Source: Sphingomonas kyeonggiensis
GTDB taxonomy: Bacteria > Pseudomonadota > Alphaproteobacteria > Sphingomonadales > Sphingomonadaceae
Length of the DNA: 64,000 bases
Direction: 5' to 3'
NCBI RefSeq assembly: GCF_014196745.1
Contig: NZ_JACIEH010000001.1
Coordinates: 1,426,001-1,490,000, forward strand
Shown here: positions 1 to 8,008 of the stretch, piece by piece
How positions within the stretch are numbered: position 1 is the first letter of the stretch
Layout: every line of letters begins with the position of its first letter
The notes under the pieces: generated by a model
The model's input: the letters and a program-made list of their open reading frames with translations, nothing else
What the model was told of the DNA's origin: nothing
Database searches by the model: none
Translations under genes and position numbers: made by a program

Positions 1-1128
1 TTGCAGTTCATGAAGGCAGTGCCCTTCAAGACGCTGTATCTCCACGGTCTTGTCCGCGCTGCGGACGGGCAGAAGATGTCCAAGTCGAAGGGCAATGTCG
101 TCAATCCGCTCGGGCTGATCGACAATTACGGCGCCGATGCGCTGCGCTTCTTCATGGCGGCGATGGAAAGCCAGGGCCGCGACATCAAGATGGATGAGCG
201 CCGGATCGAGGGCTATCGCAACTTCGCGACCAAGCTGTGGAACGCCGCGCGCTTTGCCCAGTCGAACGGCATCTCGGCATCGACCACGATCGAAGCGCCC
301 GAGGCGGCGCTGGCGGTCAACCGCTGGATCATCGCTGAGACGGTTGCCACCGTGCAGGCGCTCGACCTGGCGCTGGCGGACCTGCGCTTCGACGAGGCTG
401 CCAACACGATCTACCAGTTCGTCTGGAGCCGCTTCTGCGACTGGTATCTCGAACTCATCAAGCCGGTGCTCCAGGGCGAAGGCGCCGAGGGCGTCGAAGA
501 GACCCGCGCGGTCGCCGGCTGGGTGCTCGACCAGATCCTGGTCATGCTCCATCCGTTCATGCCCTTCATCACCGAAGAGCTGTGGTCGAAGATGGGCCCG
601 CGCGATCATGAGCTGATCGTCGCGAAGTGGCCGATGGCCGATGCCCGTGCGCTCGATCCTGCGGCCGCGCAGGAGATCGACTGGCTGATCCGCCTGGTCA
701 GCGAGATCCGCGCCGCCCGCACCGAGCTCAACGTGCCGCCGGGCGCCCGCCTGCCGATCTTCGTGCGCGATGCTTCGGCAGAGACCACCGCCCGCCTCGG
801 TCGCCAGGACGCGGCGCTGGCGCGTCTGGCCCGTGTCGATCAGGCTTCGGGTGAAGTGCCCGCCGGCGGTTCGCTGCAGATCGTCGTCGACGAAGCGACC
901 TTCGTGGTGCCCCTCGGCGACGTGGTCGACATCGAAGCGGAAAAGACCCGTCTCGCCAAGGCAATCGCGGCGGCCGAGAAGGAGCGTGACGGCCTGGCCG
1001 GTCGCCTGAACAACCCGAGCTTCGTCGAAAAGGCCAAGCCCGAGGCTGTCGAGAAGGCCCGTGCCGACCATGCCGAAAAGGCCGCCGAGGCCGAACGGTT
1101 GGGCGCCGCGCTCAAGCGGTTGGGCTGA
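1..1128 (+). CDS. valS: Valyl-tRNA synthetase, C-terminal part (5' end outside window)
   Basis: Charges tRNA-Val with valine in the cytoplasm. The visible 375 residues begin just before the class I catalytic loop KMSKS (residues about 25-29), followed by the DALRFFMA segment, the helical anticodon-binding domain (about 75-250) and a C-terminal charged coiled coil (about 305-375, rich in E, K and A), which is typical of ValRS rather than IleRS or LeuRS. The N-terminal Rossmann half with the HIGH motif and the editing domain lies upstream of base 1, so the first TTG here is not the start. The gene ends with TGA and is followed at once by a GAAA-loop hairpin that could act as its terminator. Confidence 0.95.
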   Translation: MQFMKAVPFKTLYLHGLVRAADGQKMSKSKGNVVNPLGLIDNYGADALRFFMAAMESQGRDIKMDERRIEGYRNFATKLWNAARFAQSNGISASTTIEAPEAALAVNRWIIAETVATVQALDLALADLRFDEAANTIYQFVWSRFCDWYLELIKPVLQGEGAEGVEETRAVAGWVLDQILVMLHPFMPFITEELWSKMGPRDHELIVAKWPMADARALDPAAAQEIDWLIRLVSEIRAARTELNVPPGARLPIFVRDASAETTARLGRQDAALARLARVDQASGEVPAGGSLQIVVDEATFVVPLGDVVDIEAEKTRLAKAIAAAEKERDGLAGRLNNPSFVEKAKPEAVEKARADHAEKAAEAERLGAALKRLG

Positions 1129-1136
1129 ACATATAT

Positions 1137-1164
1137 CGTCACCCCGGCGAAAGCCGGGGTGACG
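1137..1164. repeat. GAAA-loop hairpin repeat, single unit
   Basis: A perfect 12-bp stem (CGTCACCCCGGC paired with its complement) closed by a GAAA tetraloop, 9 bases after the valS stop codon. The same sequence family recurs at 19.5, 27.7, 30.3, 31.3, 33.7, 57.3 and 58.4 kb. It is probably a REP-type element that can serve as a transcription terminator, although no T-run follows. Confidence 0.8.
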
Positions 1165-1200
1165 TTACAGGTTTTTACGAAACTCCCGAAACGGGACGCC

Positions 1201-1265
1201 GTTAACCAAGCTTATCCATACCCTCCGGGCGGCAGGGGCCGTTAACGAACTTCGGTATCGTTAAC
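1201..1265. promoter_or_regulatory. Three GTTAAC sites upstream of the choice-of-anchor-A gene
   Basis: GTTAAC occurs at 1201-1206, 1241-1246 and 1260-1265, all within 80 bases upstream of the start codon at 1281. The hexamer is rare in such GC-rich DNA, so a cluster of three is notable. TTAACC resembles half of the alphaproteobacterial CtrA site, but no exact TTAA-N7-TTAA pair is present. The function as operator is inferred. Confidence 0.3.
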
Positions 1266-1280
1266 CCCCTCGGAGTTCCC

Positions 1281-2318
1281 ATGAACCGCTTCCTGCTCTC
1301 CGCCGGCGTCGCGGCGGCGGCGCTGTTCGCTGCTGTGCCGGCTTCTGCCCAGTCCGTTGCCGGCCTCGATGCGCTGCGCACCTGGAACCTGGTCGTGCTC
1401 GGGGACCTGACGTCCTCGTCGGAAGTGGAGGGGCGCACGTTCGTGGGCGGCAACCTCAACGGCAATTCGTCCAACTATCAGATCGGCACGCCGAAGCCGA
1501 ACGCGCTCGGCATCCCGGGTCTCACCGTGGTGGGTGACGTCAACGGCTCGACCAAGAACCTCAACAACGGCTCAGGCGCGGTGATCGGCGGCAACGTCAA
1601 CAGCGGCTTCAACCTCAATGGCGCGGCGCAGACGGTGAAGGTCGGCGGGACGATCGCCAACACCAACGTCAACCAGAACACCGTCCAGTCGGGCCTCGCC
1701 ACCAGCGATCCGGCCTTCTCGGTGAACCTGAAGCAGCAGGGCAGCCTGCTCAGCTCCAGCCTGACCGACCTGTCGAAGACGCTGGGCGGGCTCGACGGCA
1801 ATTCGAACCTGGCGATCGCCGGCAATCGCGGCACCTTCAACGCCGTGCCCAATGCGGACGGCGTGGCGGTGTTCAACATCAGCGCCGCCGACCTCGACAA
1901 GATCGGGGAGATCCAGTTCAACCTGAACGGCGCCGACACCGCGATCGTCAACGTCAGCGGCGCGAACGTCACGCTCAACGACAATTTCTTCGGCGGCACC
2001 CAGGGGCTGGGCGAGCATGTCGTCTGGAACTTCCCCGACGCGAAGACGCTGAACGCCACCACTGCCTGGGGCGGCTCGGTGCTCGCGCCGAACGCGGCCG
2101 CGACCACGGGCAACTACATCCAGGGATCGGCGGTGTTCGGCAGCCTCGTCCAGAATGGCGAGTTCCACCTCGGCACCTATACGGGCACCTACAATCCGCC
2201 CAGCACCGGCAATCCCGGCGGCGGGCCCAGCCCGATCCCGGAAGAGGCGATCGGCTTGTTCGCCCTGGGCACCCTCGCGATCTGGATGATGCGCCGCAGG
2301 CGACCCCAGGCGGCTTGA
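1281..2318 (+). CDS. Secreted choice-of-anchor-A family protein with PEP-CTERM-like C-terminus
   Basis: A 345-residue exported protein. Residues 1-23 form a signal peptide (cleavage likely after ASA). The central region, rich in N, G and S with alternating hydrophobics (GGNLNGNSSN, GGNVNSG), matches the choice-of-anchor-A beta-rich domain found in exported surface proteins. The last 30 residues carry a PIPEEA motif, a hydrophobic helix and the basic run RRRR, the tripartite architecture of PEP-CTERM sorting signals, although the core reads P-E-E rather than P-E-P. Such proteins are usually processed by an exosortase and linked to exopolysaccharide secretion; no exosortase is in this window. 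The start is supported by GGAG five bases upstream of ATG. Confidence 0.8.
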   Translation: MNRFLLSAGVAAAALFAAVPASAQSVAGLDALRTWNLVVLGDLTSSSEVEGRTFVGGNLNGNSSNYQIGTPKPNALGIPGLTVVGDVNGSTKNLNNGSGAVIGGNVNSGFNLNGAAQTVKVGGTIANTNVNQNTVQSGLATSDPAFSVNLKQQGSLLSSSLTDLSKTLGGLDGNSNLAIAGNRGTFNAVPNADGVAVFNISAADLDKIGEIQFNLNGADTAIVNVSGANVTLNDNFFGGTQGLGEHVVWNFPDAKTLNATTAWGGSVLAPNAAATTGNYIQGSAVFGSLVQNGEFHLGTYTGTYNPPSTGNPGGGPSPIPEEAIGLFALGTLAIWMMRRRRPQAA

Positions 2319-2349
2319 CCTGACCGCCGCCGGGTGCTGGTGAAGGGCG

Positions 2350-2372
2350 GGCGGGGAGGTCCTCTTCCCGCC
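2350..2372 (+). terminator. Candidate terminator hairpin
   Basis: A GC-rich inverted repeat (8 of 9 base pairs, 5-base loop) lies between the secreted surface protein and the MATE gene. There is no clear T-run, so intrinsic termination is uncertain. Confidence 0.3.
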
Positions 2373-2389
2373 CCAGCGAAGCGAGCGAA

Positions 2390-3838
2390 ATGGCCGGTCC
2401 TCCCCAACGCCACGATCTGACCCAGGGCCCGATCGGCAAGACCCTGTTGCTGTTCGCGCTGCCTACGCTCGGCTCAAACATACTCCAGTCTCTGAACGGC
2501 TCGATCAACTCGATCTGGGTCGGGCGCTTCCTGGGCGAGCAGGCGCTGGCGGCGACCAGCAACGCCAACATCATCATGTTCCTGATGTTCTCGGCGGTGT
2601 TCGGCTTCGGCATGGCCGCGACGATCCTGATCGGCCAGTCGATGGGCCGGCGCGACGTCGAGGCGGCGCGGCGTGCCTTCGGTTCGGCGATCGGGCTAGT
2701 GATGGGCGGCGCGGTGGTCATCGCGATCCTGGGCTGGCTGTTCGCCCCGCAGATCCTCCACCTGCTCGCCACGCCGGGCGAGGCGCAGGCCATGGCGCTC
2801 GCCTATCTGCGCGTCATTTTCCTCGGCCTGCCGTTCAGCATGCTCGGCGTGCTCATCCAGATGAGCCTGCGCGGCACCGGCGATTCGATCACCCCGCTCT
2901 GGTTCATGCTGCTCAGCGTGATCATCGACGCGGGCCTCAACCCGCTGCTGATCGAGGGCATCGGCCCGTTCCCGCGCATGGGGATCGCCGGCTCCGCTAC
3001 CGCGACGCTGATCGCCGGCATCGTCTCGTCGCTCGGCCTGCTGTTCTACGTCTATCTGCGCGACCTGCCGATCCGCCTGCGCGGCGCCGAACTGCGCTAT
3101 CTGGTCCCCGAGGGGGCGCTGGTCCGCACGATCGTCGCCAAGGGCCTGCCGATGGGCGCGCAGATGCTCGTGATGTCCACCGCCGGCCTCACCATGATCG
3201 GCCTCGTCAACCGCCTCGGCGTCGATACCGCCGCGGCCTATGCCGTCTCGCAGCAGCTCTGGACCTATATCCAGATGCCCGCGATGGCGATCGGCGTCGC
3301 GGTCTCGAGCATGGCCGCGCAGAATATCGGCGCCGGCAAATGGGAGCGGGTAGGGGCGATCACCCGCTCCGGCCTGGTCTTCAACACCGTCATCACGCTC
3401 GTGGTGATCGGCGCGATCATCCTGTTCGACCGCCCGGTCATGGCTCTGTTCGTCGGCGCCGACAGCCCGGCGATCCCGATCGCCCGCCATATCCAGCTGC
3501 TCGCCAGCTGGACCTTCGTGATGTTCGGCGCGACCATGGTGCTGTTCTCCACCGTCCGCGCCAATGGCGCCACCGTGCCGCCGCTCGTCATCCTGGCGAT
3601 CACGCTCTTCCCGATCCGCTTCGGCTTCGCCTTTTTCGGCCAGCGCTGGTTCGGCAGCGACGCGCTGTGGCTGTCCTTCCCGATCGGTTCGGCCTTCTCG
3701 CTGCTCTTCGCCGGGCTCTACTACCGCCATGGCCGCTGGCGCACCCAGATACTCGAAGTGCCGCCCGAGCCCGCTACGGTCGAGGAGGAAACGCTCGCCA
3801 CCACCGAGCCCGCGGGACGCTTGCAACCCAATTGCTGA
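2390..3838 (+). CDS. MATE family efflux transporter
   Basis: A 482-residue inner-membrane protein with about 12 hydrophobic segments arranged as two related halves, as in MATE (MatE, NorM/DinF-like) cation-coupled drug and metabolite exporters. Typical features are the N-terminal segment TLLLFALPTLGSNILQ followed by GSINSIWVGRFLG, and the repeated-half segment GLPMGAQMLVMS near residue 250. The tail after residue 455 is polar and cytoplasmic. The substrate cannot be read from sequence. It lies 18 bases upstream of hemB in the same direction, so the two may be co-transcribed. Confidence 0.9.
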   Translation: MAGPPQRHDLTQGPIGKTLLLFALPTLGSNILQSLNGSINSIWVGRFLGEQALAATSNANIIMFLMFSAVFGFGMAATILIGQSMGRRDVEAARRAFGSAIGLVMGGAVVIAILGWLFAPQILHLLATPGEAQAMALAYLRVIFLGLPFSMLGVLIQMSLRGTGDSITPLWFMLLSVIIDAGLNPLLIEGIGPFPRMGIAGSATATLIAGIVSSLGLLFYVYLRDLPIRLRGAELRYLVPEGALVRTIVAKGLPMGAQMLVMSTAGLTMIGLVNRLGVDTAAAYAVSQQLWTYIQMPAMAIGVAVSSMAAQNIGAGKWERVGAITRSGLVFNTVITLVVIGAIILFDRPVMALFVGADSPAIPIARHIQLLASWTFVMFGATMVLFSTVRANGATVPPLVILAITLFPIRFGFAFFGQRWFGSDALWLSFPIGSAFSLLFAGLYYRHGRWRTQILEVPPEPATVEEETLATTEPAGRLQPNC

Positions 3839-3856
3839 GGGCGCATCAGCGCCTCC

Positions 3857-4840
3857 ATGAGTCACTATCCCGCGCTCCGCCTCCGCCGCACCCGTGCTTC
3901 CGAGTGGAGCCGCCGGATGCATGCCGAGACCGTTCTTACCCCGGCGAACCTGATCTGGCCGCTCTTCGTCACCGAAGGCACCGAAGAGGAGCCGATCGCC
4001 GCGCTCCCCGGCGTCTCGCGCTGGGGCCTGAACGGCATCGTCGCGCGTGCCCGCGAGGCCCGCGACCTCGGCATCCCCTGCCTGGCGCTCTTCCCCAACA
4101 CCCCGCGCGCCCTGCGCACCGACGACGGCCGCGAGGCGCTGAACCCGGACAACCTGATGTGCCGCGCGATCAGGGCGATCAAGGACGCGGTCCCCGATAT
4201 CGGCGTCCTCACCGACGTGGCGCTCGATCCCTATACCGCGCACGGCCATGACGGCATCGTCGACGCGCAGGGCTATGTCCTCAACGACGAGACCAGCGCG
4301 GTGCTGGTCGACCAGGCGCTGCTCCAGGCCGAGGCAGGTTCCGACATCGTCGCTCCCTCGGACATGATGGACGGCCGCGTCGGCGCGATCCGCGCCGCGC
4401 TGGAGGCGAACGGCCACGTCAACGTCCAGATCATGGCCTATGCCGCCAAATACGCCTCGGCCTTTTACGGCCCGTTCCGCGACGCGGTCGGCTCGCGCGG
4501 GCTGCTCAAGGGCGACAAGAAGACCTATCAGATGGACCCGGCCAATGCCGAGGAGGCCCTGCGCGAAGTGGCCCTCGACATCGCCGAGGGCGCGGACAGC
4601 GTGATGGTCAAGCCGGGCCTGCCCTATCTCGACATCATCCTGCGGGTGAAGAGCGAGTTCCAGGTGCCGGTCTTCGCCTATCAGGTGAGCGGCGAGTATG
4701 CGATGATCGAGGCTGCAGCAGCAGTCGGCGCGGGCGACCGCGAGGCGCTGGTGCTCGAGACGCTGATGGCCTTCCGCCGCGCCGGCTGTGCGGGCGTGCT
4801 CACCTACCACGCGCCGCTGGCGGCGAAGCTGCTGGGATAA
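3857..4840 (+). CDS. hemB: Delta-aminolevulinic acid dehydratase (porphobilinogen synthase)
   Basis: Condenses two 5-aminolevulinate molecules to porphobilinogen, the second common step of haem and tetrapyrrole synthesis, in the cytoplasm. At 327 residues it has the usual length. The two Schiff-base lysines are visible: Lys198 in MAYAAKYASAFYGPF and Lys252 in DSVMVKPGLPY. The metal region reads DPYTAHGHDG without the cysteine triad of zinc-dependent enzymes, so this is the Mg-dependent, Zn-independent type usual in alphaproteobacteria. It starts at ATG 3857 and is followed by a hairpin and three acetyltransferase genes. Confidence 0.97.
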   Translation: MSHYPALRLRRTRASEWSRRMHAETVLTPANLIWPLFVTEGTEEEPIAALPGVSRWGLNGIVARAREARDLGIPCLALFPNTPRALRTDDGREALNPDNLMCRAIRAIKDAVPDIGVLTDVALDPYTAHGHDGIVDAQGYVLNDETSAVLVDQALLQAEAGSDIVAPSDMMDGRVGAIRAALEANGHVNVQIMAYAAKYASAFYGPFRDAVGSRGLLKGDKKTYQMDPANAEEALREVALDIAEGADSVMVKPGLPYLDIILRVKSEFQVPVFAYQVSGEYAMIEAAAAVGAGDREALVLETLMAFRRAGCAGVLTYHAPLAAKLLG

Positions 4841-4844
4841 TCAT

Positions 4845-4868
4845 GCCTCTCCCATCCAGGGGAGAGGC
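4845..4868. repeat. Perfect 9-bp hairpin between hemB and GNAT genes
   Basis: GCCTCTCCC and GGGAGAGGC flank a 6-base loop, directly after the hemB stop codon. It may end hemB transcription or shield the transcript end. The second arm runs into the purine-rich ribosome-binding region (GGAGAGGGGAAAAC) of the first acetyltransferase, so it could also influence its translation. Confidence 0.5.
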
Positions 4869-4883
4869 CGGAGAGGGGAAAAC

Positions 4884-5420
4884 ATGATCACCACCGAACG
4901 CCTGCACCTCCGCCCGTGGCGTGAGGCGGACAAGCCCGTCTTCCATGCCCTCGCCAACACCCCGGCGATGATGGAGCATTTCGGCGGCCCGGTGCCCCAG
5001 GCCAGGCACGATGCGATCGTCGATCGGATGATCGATCAGCAGGCGCGCAACGGCCATTGCATGTGGGTGGTCGAACTGCGCGAGACCGGCGAGATGGCCG
5101 GCGTTTGCGGCCTGCGCATCGGCGGCCATCCGAACACCCCGGTGCCCGAGGAGCTCGAGATCGGCTGGCGAATCGGCGAGAAATTCTGGGGCCAGGGCAT
5201 CGCCCGGGAAGCGGCGCAGGCGAGCATGGCCTGGGGATGGGCCAATACCGATCGCCCGCGCATCGCCGCCTGGACGGTGATCGGCAACAAGCCCAGCTGG
5301 GGCCTGATGGAACGGCTCGGCATGGTGCGCCGTGCCGATCTCGATTTTCATCATCCCGAATACCCCGCCGACAATCCTTTCGGCGCGATGATCGTCTACA
5401 CGATCGACCGCCCGGCATGA
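4884..5420 (+). CDS. GNAT family N-acetyltransferase (RimJ/RimL type), copy 1 of 3
   Basis: A 178-residue acetyltransferase that would transfer acetyl from acetyl-CoA to an amino group of a small molecule or protein N-terminus. It begins ITTERLHLRPWREAD, the usual RimL-type beta1-alpha1 opening. The [23 protein letters not shown] segment (about residues 90-112) is beta4 plus the acetyl-CoA pyrophosphate loop (Q/R-x-x-G-x-G/A form, here GQGIAREA), and [13 protein letters not shown] is the late helix. The start is ATG 4884 behind a purine-rich SD; longer upstream starts would run through the hairpin. Its stop overlaps the ATG of copy 2. Substrate unknown. Confidence 0.85.
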   Translation: MITTERLHLRPWREADKPVFHALANTPAMMEHFGGPVPQARHDAIVDRMIDQQARNGHCMWVVELRETGEMAGVCGLRIGGHPNTPVPEELEIGWRIGEKFWGQGIAREAAQASMAWGWANTDRPRIAAWTVIGNKPSWGLMERLGMVRRADLDFHHPEYPADNPFGAMIVYTIDRPA

Positions 5421-5959
5421 TCGAGACGGCCCGTCTGCGCCTGCGCCCCTGGACGCCCGAGGATCGCGCGCCCTTCGAGGCGCTGGTCAACACGCCGGCG
5501 ATGATGGCGCGGCTCGGCGGGCTCAGGGACGCCGCCGGCATCGATGCGATGTTCGAGAAGCGGCTGAACGACCAGGCGAAGCACGGCTGCACCTATTGGG
5601 CGACCGAGTTGCGCGACACCGGCGAACTGATCGGCAGCTGCGGCATCCGCATCGCCAGCAACTATGGCGACGACCTGCCGATTTCCAACATGCCCGAGAT
5701 CGGCTGGCGGGTGTCGGAAGCGCATTGGGGCAAGGGCTATGCCCGCGAGGCGGCCGAGGCGAGCATCGCCTGGGGCTGGACGAACCTCGACGCCCCCGCG
5801 ATCGGCGCCTGGACCACGATCGGGAACGATCGCAGCTGGGGGCTGATGGAACGGCTCCGCATGTCCCGTCGCCCCGCTCTCGACTTCCGCCTCCTTGGCT
5901 ATGCGCAGGACGATCCCGTAGGGGCGATGATCGTCTACCTGTTGGAGCGCCCGCAATGA
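5417..5959 (+). CDS. GNAT family N-acetyltransferase, copy 2 of 3
   Basis: A 180-residue paralogue of the preceding gene, translationally coupled to it through an ATGA overlap. It opens IETARLRLRPWTPEDRAPF and keeps the acetyl-CoA loop [17 protein letters not shown] and the helix [12 protein letters not shown]. Divergence from copy 1 is spread over the whole length, with an insertion-like loop ASNYGDDLPISNMP before beta4, so this is an old duplication with probably distinct substrate specificity. Confidence 0.85.
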   Translation: MIETARLRLRPWTPEDRAPFEALVNTPAMMARLGGLRDAAGIDAMFEKRLNDQAKHGCTYWATELRDTGELIGSCGIRIASNYGDDLPISNMPEIGWRVSEAHWGKGYAREAAEASIAWGWTNLDAPAIGAWTTIGNDRSWGLMERLRMSRRPALDFRLLGYAQDDPVGAMIVYLLERPQ

Positions 5960-6483
5960 TCGAGACCGAACGCCTCATCCTCCGTCGCTGGCAGGACAGC
6001 GATCGTCCCGCGTGGCACGCCATGGGCCAGGATCCGGCAGTGATGGAGTTCCTCGGCCCGGCGCTCAACCCCGAGGCTGCCGATGCCGCGATGGCGCGGC
6101 AGAACGCGATCCTCGATGCGCACGGCCACTGCTTCTGGGCGGTCGAGCGCAAGGAGGATGGCGCGTTCCTCGGCTTTTGCGGGCTCAAGCCGGGCCCCGA
6201 GGGTACGCCGCTGTTCGGCGAGGTCGAGATCGGCTGGCGCTTCGCCCCCGCCTATTGGGGCAAGGGCTATGCGCGCGAGGCGGCCCAGGCCAGCCTCGAC
6301 TGGGCCTGGGCCAGTCTCGACGTGCCGACGGTCGCGGCGATGACGGTGATCGAAAACAGCCGCAGCTGGGGCCTGATGGAGCGGCTCGGCATGGTCCGCG
6401 TGCCCGAACAGGACTTCATCCACCCGAACGCGCCCGAGGGGCTCAACCCGCACATCACCTATCGGATCGTGCGTCCGGTCTGA
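5956..6483 (+). CDS. GNAT family N-acetyltransferase, copy 3 of 3
   Basis: A 175-residue paralogue, again coupled by an ATGA overlap. It starts [19 protein letters not shown], has the acetyl-CoA loop [17 protein letters not shown] and the [13 protein letters not shown] helix. It ends inside the 3' end of the convergent FAD monooxygenase gene (29-base overlap). Three consecutive RimJ/RimL-type genes with tight overlaps indicate one operon. The target molecules cannot be inferred. Confidence 0.85.
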   Translation: MIETERLILRRWQDSDRPAWHAMGQDPAVMEFLGPALNPEAADAAMARQNAILDAHGHCFWAVERKEDGAFLGFCGLKPGPEGTPLFGEVEIGWRFAPAYWGKGYAREAAQASLDWAWASLDVPTVAAMTVIENSRSWGLMERLGMVRVPEQDFIHPNAPEGLNPHITYRIVRPV

Positions 6484-7588
6484 ACAGCGCGACCACGCTC
6501 TGCGGCGCCGCGTCGCCGAAGAAGCGTTCCAGATTCTCCGCGCTCTCACGGGCGATCCCGGCGCTGCGCGGGAACAGCGCGCGCTCATAGGCAGCGATGG
6601 CGGCCTCCGCATCATCGGGATGGGAGACAAGGGCGCGCGCCAGTTCCGCACCGTCCAGCATCGCCAGATTGGCGCCTTCTCCGGCAAAGGGCGACATCAG
6701 GTGCGCCGCGTCGCCGAGCAGGGTGACGCCCGGCACGCGGCTCCAGCGATGCGCCGCGGGCAGCGCATGGATCGGGCGGAGGAGGGGCGGGGTATCGCTC
6801 TGCGTGATCAGCGCGGTCAGCTCCGGCGCCCATCCCTCGAACTCTGCGGCGATCTGCGCCAGCCCGGACCGGGCATCACTGAGATCGATCCCGGCGATCC
6901 ATGCCTCGGGCCGGTTCAGCGCGGCATAGACGTGCAGGCTGCCATCGGCATTGCGGTGCGCCAATATGCCCTTGCCGGGCGCCACCGCCATCAGCGTGCC
7001 ACTGCCGATGGCCTCGGCACTTGCCCGGTGGCGTCCATTCCCATCGCGCAGGTGGGTCTCGACGAAGCAGGTCCCGGTATAGTCGGGCAAAGCGCTGGAG
7101 AGCAGCGGACGCACCCGCGACCACGCGCCATCGGCGCCGACGAGCAGGTCGCTCGCGACGCGGGACCCATTGGCGAAGGCGATCTCGTGCCGCCCGTCAC
7201 CGATTGCCGACACCGATGCCAGCTTGTGCCCCCAACGAATCTGGTCGGCGGGCAGCGAGTCGAGGAGCAGCTTGCGCAATGCGCCCCGGTCGACTTCGGG
7301 GCGTTCGCCCGAGCCGGGCCGGTCGAGCAGGATGTTGCCCTGCGCGTCGGTAACGCGCTTTGCGTCTTCGCTCGGCCGGATCAGCTTCAGGAAGCGGTCG
7401 TAGAGCCCGGCATCGCGCAGCGCCCGCTGGCCGCTATGCGCATGGATGTCGAGCAGTCCGCCCTGGCTGCGCGCCTCGGGAGAGGGTTCTGCCTCGTAGA
7501 GGATTGCCGGGATCCCGTTCAGGTGGAGGATGCGGGCAAGGGTGAGCCCGCCAAGGCCGGCGCCGATGATGGTGATCGGATTTCGCAT
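6455..7588 (-). CDS. TetX-like FAD-dependent monooxygenase
   Basis: A 377-residue class A flavoprotein monooxygenase. The dinucleotide motif GAGLGG is at residues 9-14 ([12 protein letters not shown]), with the acidic ribose-binding YEAE at the end of beta2. The second FAD motif [16 protein letters not shown] lies near residue 300 and closely resembles that of Tet(X). Such enzymes hydroxylate aromatic or polyketide substrates with NADPH and O2; antibiotic inactivation is possible but cannot be claimed from the fold alone. The start at 7588 is chosen because the FAD motif must be near the N-terminus and AGGAG lies upstream; the longer open frame upstream has no family similarity. It converges on the GNAT operon. 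Confidence 0.85.
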   Translation of the reverse strand: MRNPITIIGAGLGGLTLARILHLNGIPAILYEAEPSPEARSQGGLLDIHAHSGQRALRDAGLYDRFLKLIRPSEDAKRVTDAQGNILLDRPGSGERPEVDRGALRKLLLDSLPADQIRWGHKLASVSAIGDGRHEIAFANGSRVASDLLVGADGAWSRVRPLLSSALPDYTGTCFVETHLRDGNGRHRASAEAIGSGTLMAVAPGKGILAHRNADGSLHVYAALNRPEAWIAGIDLSDARSGLAQIAAEFEGWAPELTALITQSDTPPLLRPIHALPAAHRWSRVPGVTLLGDAAHLMSPFAGEGANLAMLDGAELARALVSHPDDAEAAIAAYERALFPRSAGIARESAENLERFFGDAAPQSVVALFRPDARSDR

Positions 7589-8008
7589 TTCGCGCTCCTG
7601 TTGCCGCAGCCGGCACAAGACGTGCCGATCACGGATGTCCGGCTGCTGCCGGACGGTTGCTTCTGGAGACGCTGGCCGAGCCATGTGGACCATGGCTGGC
7701 GTGTATTCGTCGGCTCGCGGGGCATGGTGGGCGCGGCGGGCCGTCGTTTTTCGCGACGGCGGCGATCTACGCCTCTCGCCATTGCCTGGCAAGACGGGGA
7801 ACATGCGAGCCCTTTACTAGTAGGATTTCCTCTGCTTGCGTCGGCCGCATGATCGCGTCGCGCATCCAGTATCTCGCCCTATCCGGCCCGGGCCAGCTTT
7901 CGGGGAAGGGGAAACGGGGGCAGCGTCGCGTATGTTTCGTAAACTTCCGCGCTCCATTCAGCCGGCGGCAAGGCGAATCGCTGCAAGGCAGAGTGGGGGA
8001 TTGAACCA
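7589..8008. other. 420-base intergenic region without a recognisable gene
   Basis: It lies between the divergent monooxygenase and spermidine-synthase-like genes and must hold both promoters. Short open frames exist on both strands, but none has a plausible start, domain or codon pattern. A GTTTCGTAAAC near-palindrome is visible around 7934. Nothing else is supported. Confidence 0.6.

Noticed and set aside
2696..4810. 704-codon minus-strand open frame across the MATE and hemB genes
   Set aside because: Antisense shadow of two clear genes; low-complexity R/D/H/A composition and no domain.
6455..7588. Tetracycline-resistance gene tet(X)
   Set aside because: The FAD motifs are similar, but the whole class A monooxygenase family shares them; resistance cannot be claimed from sequence alone.
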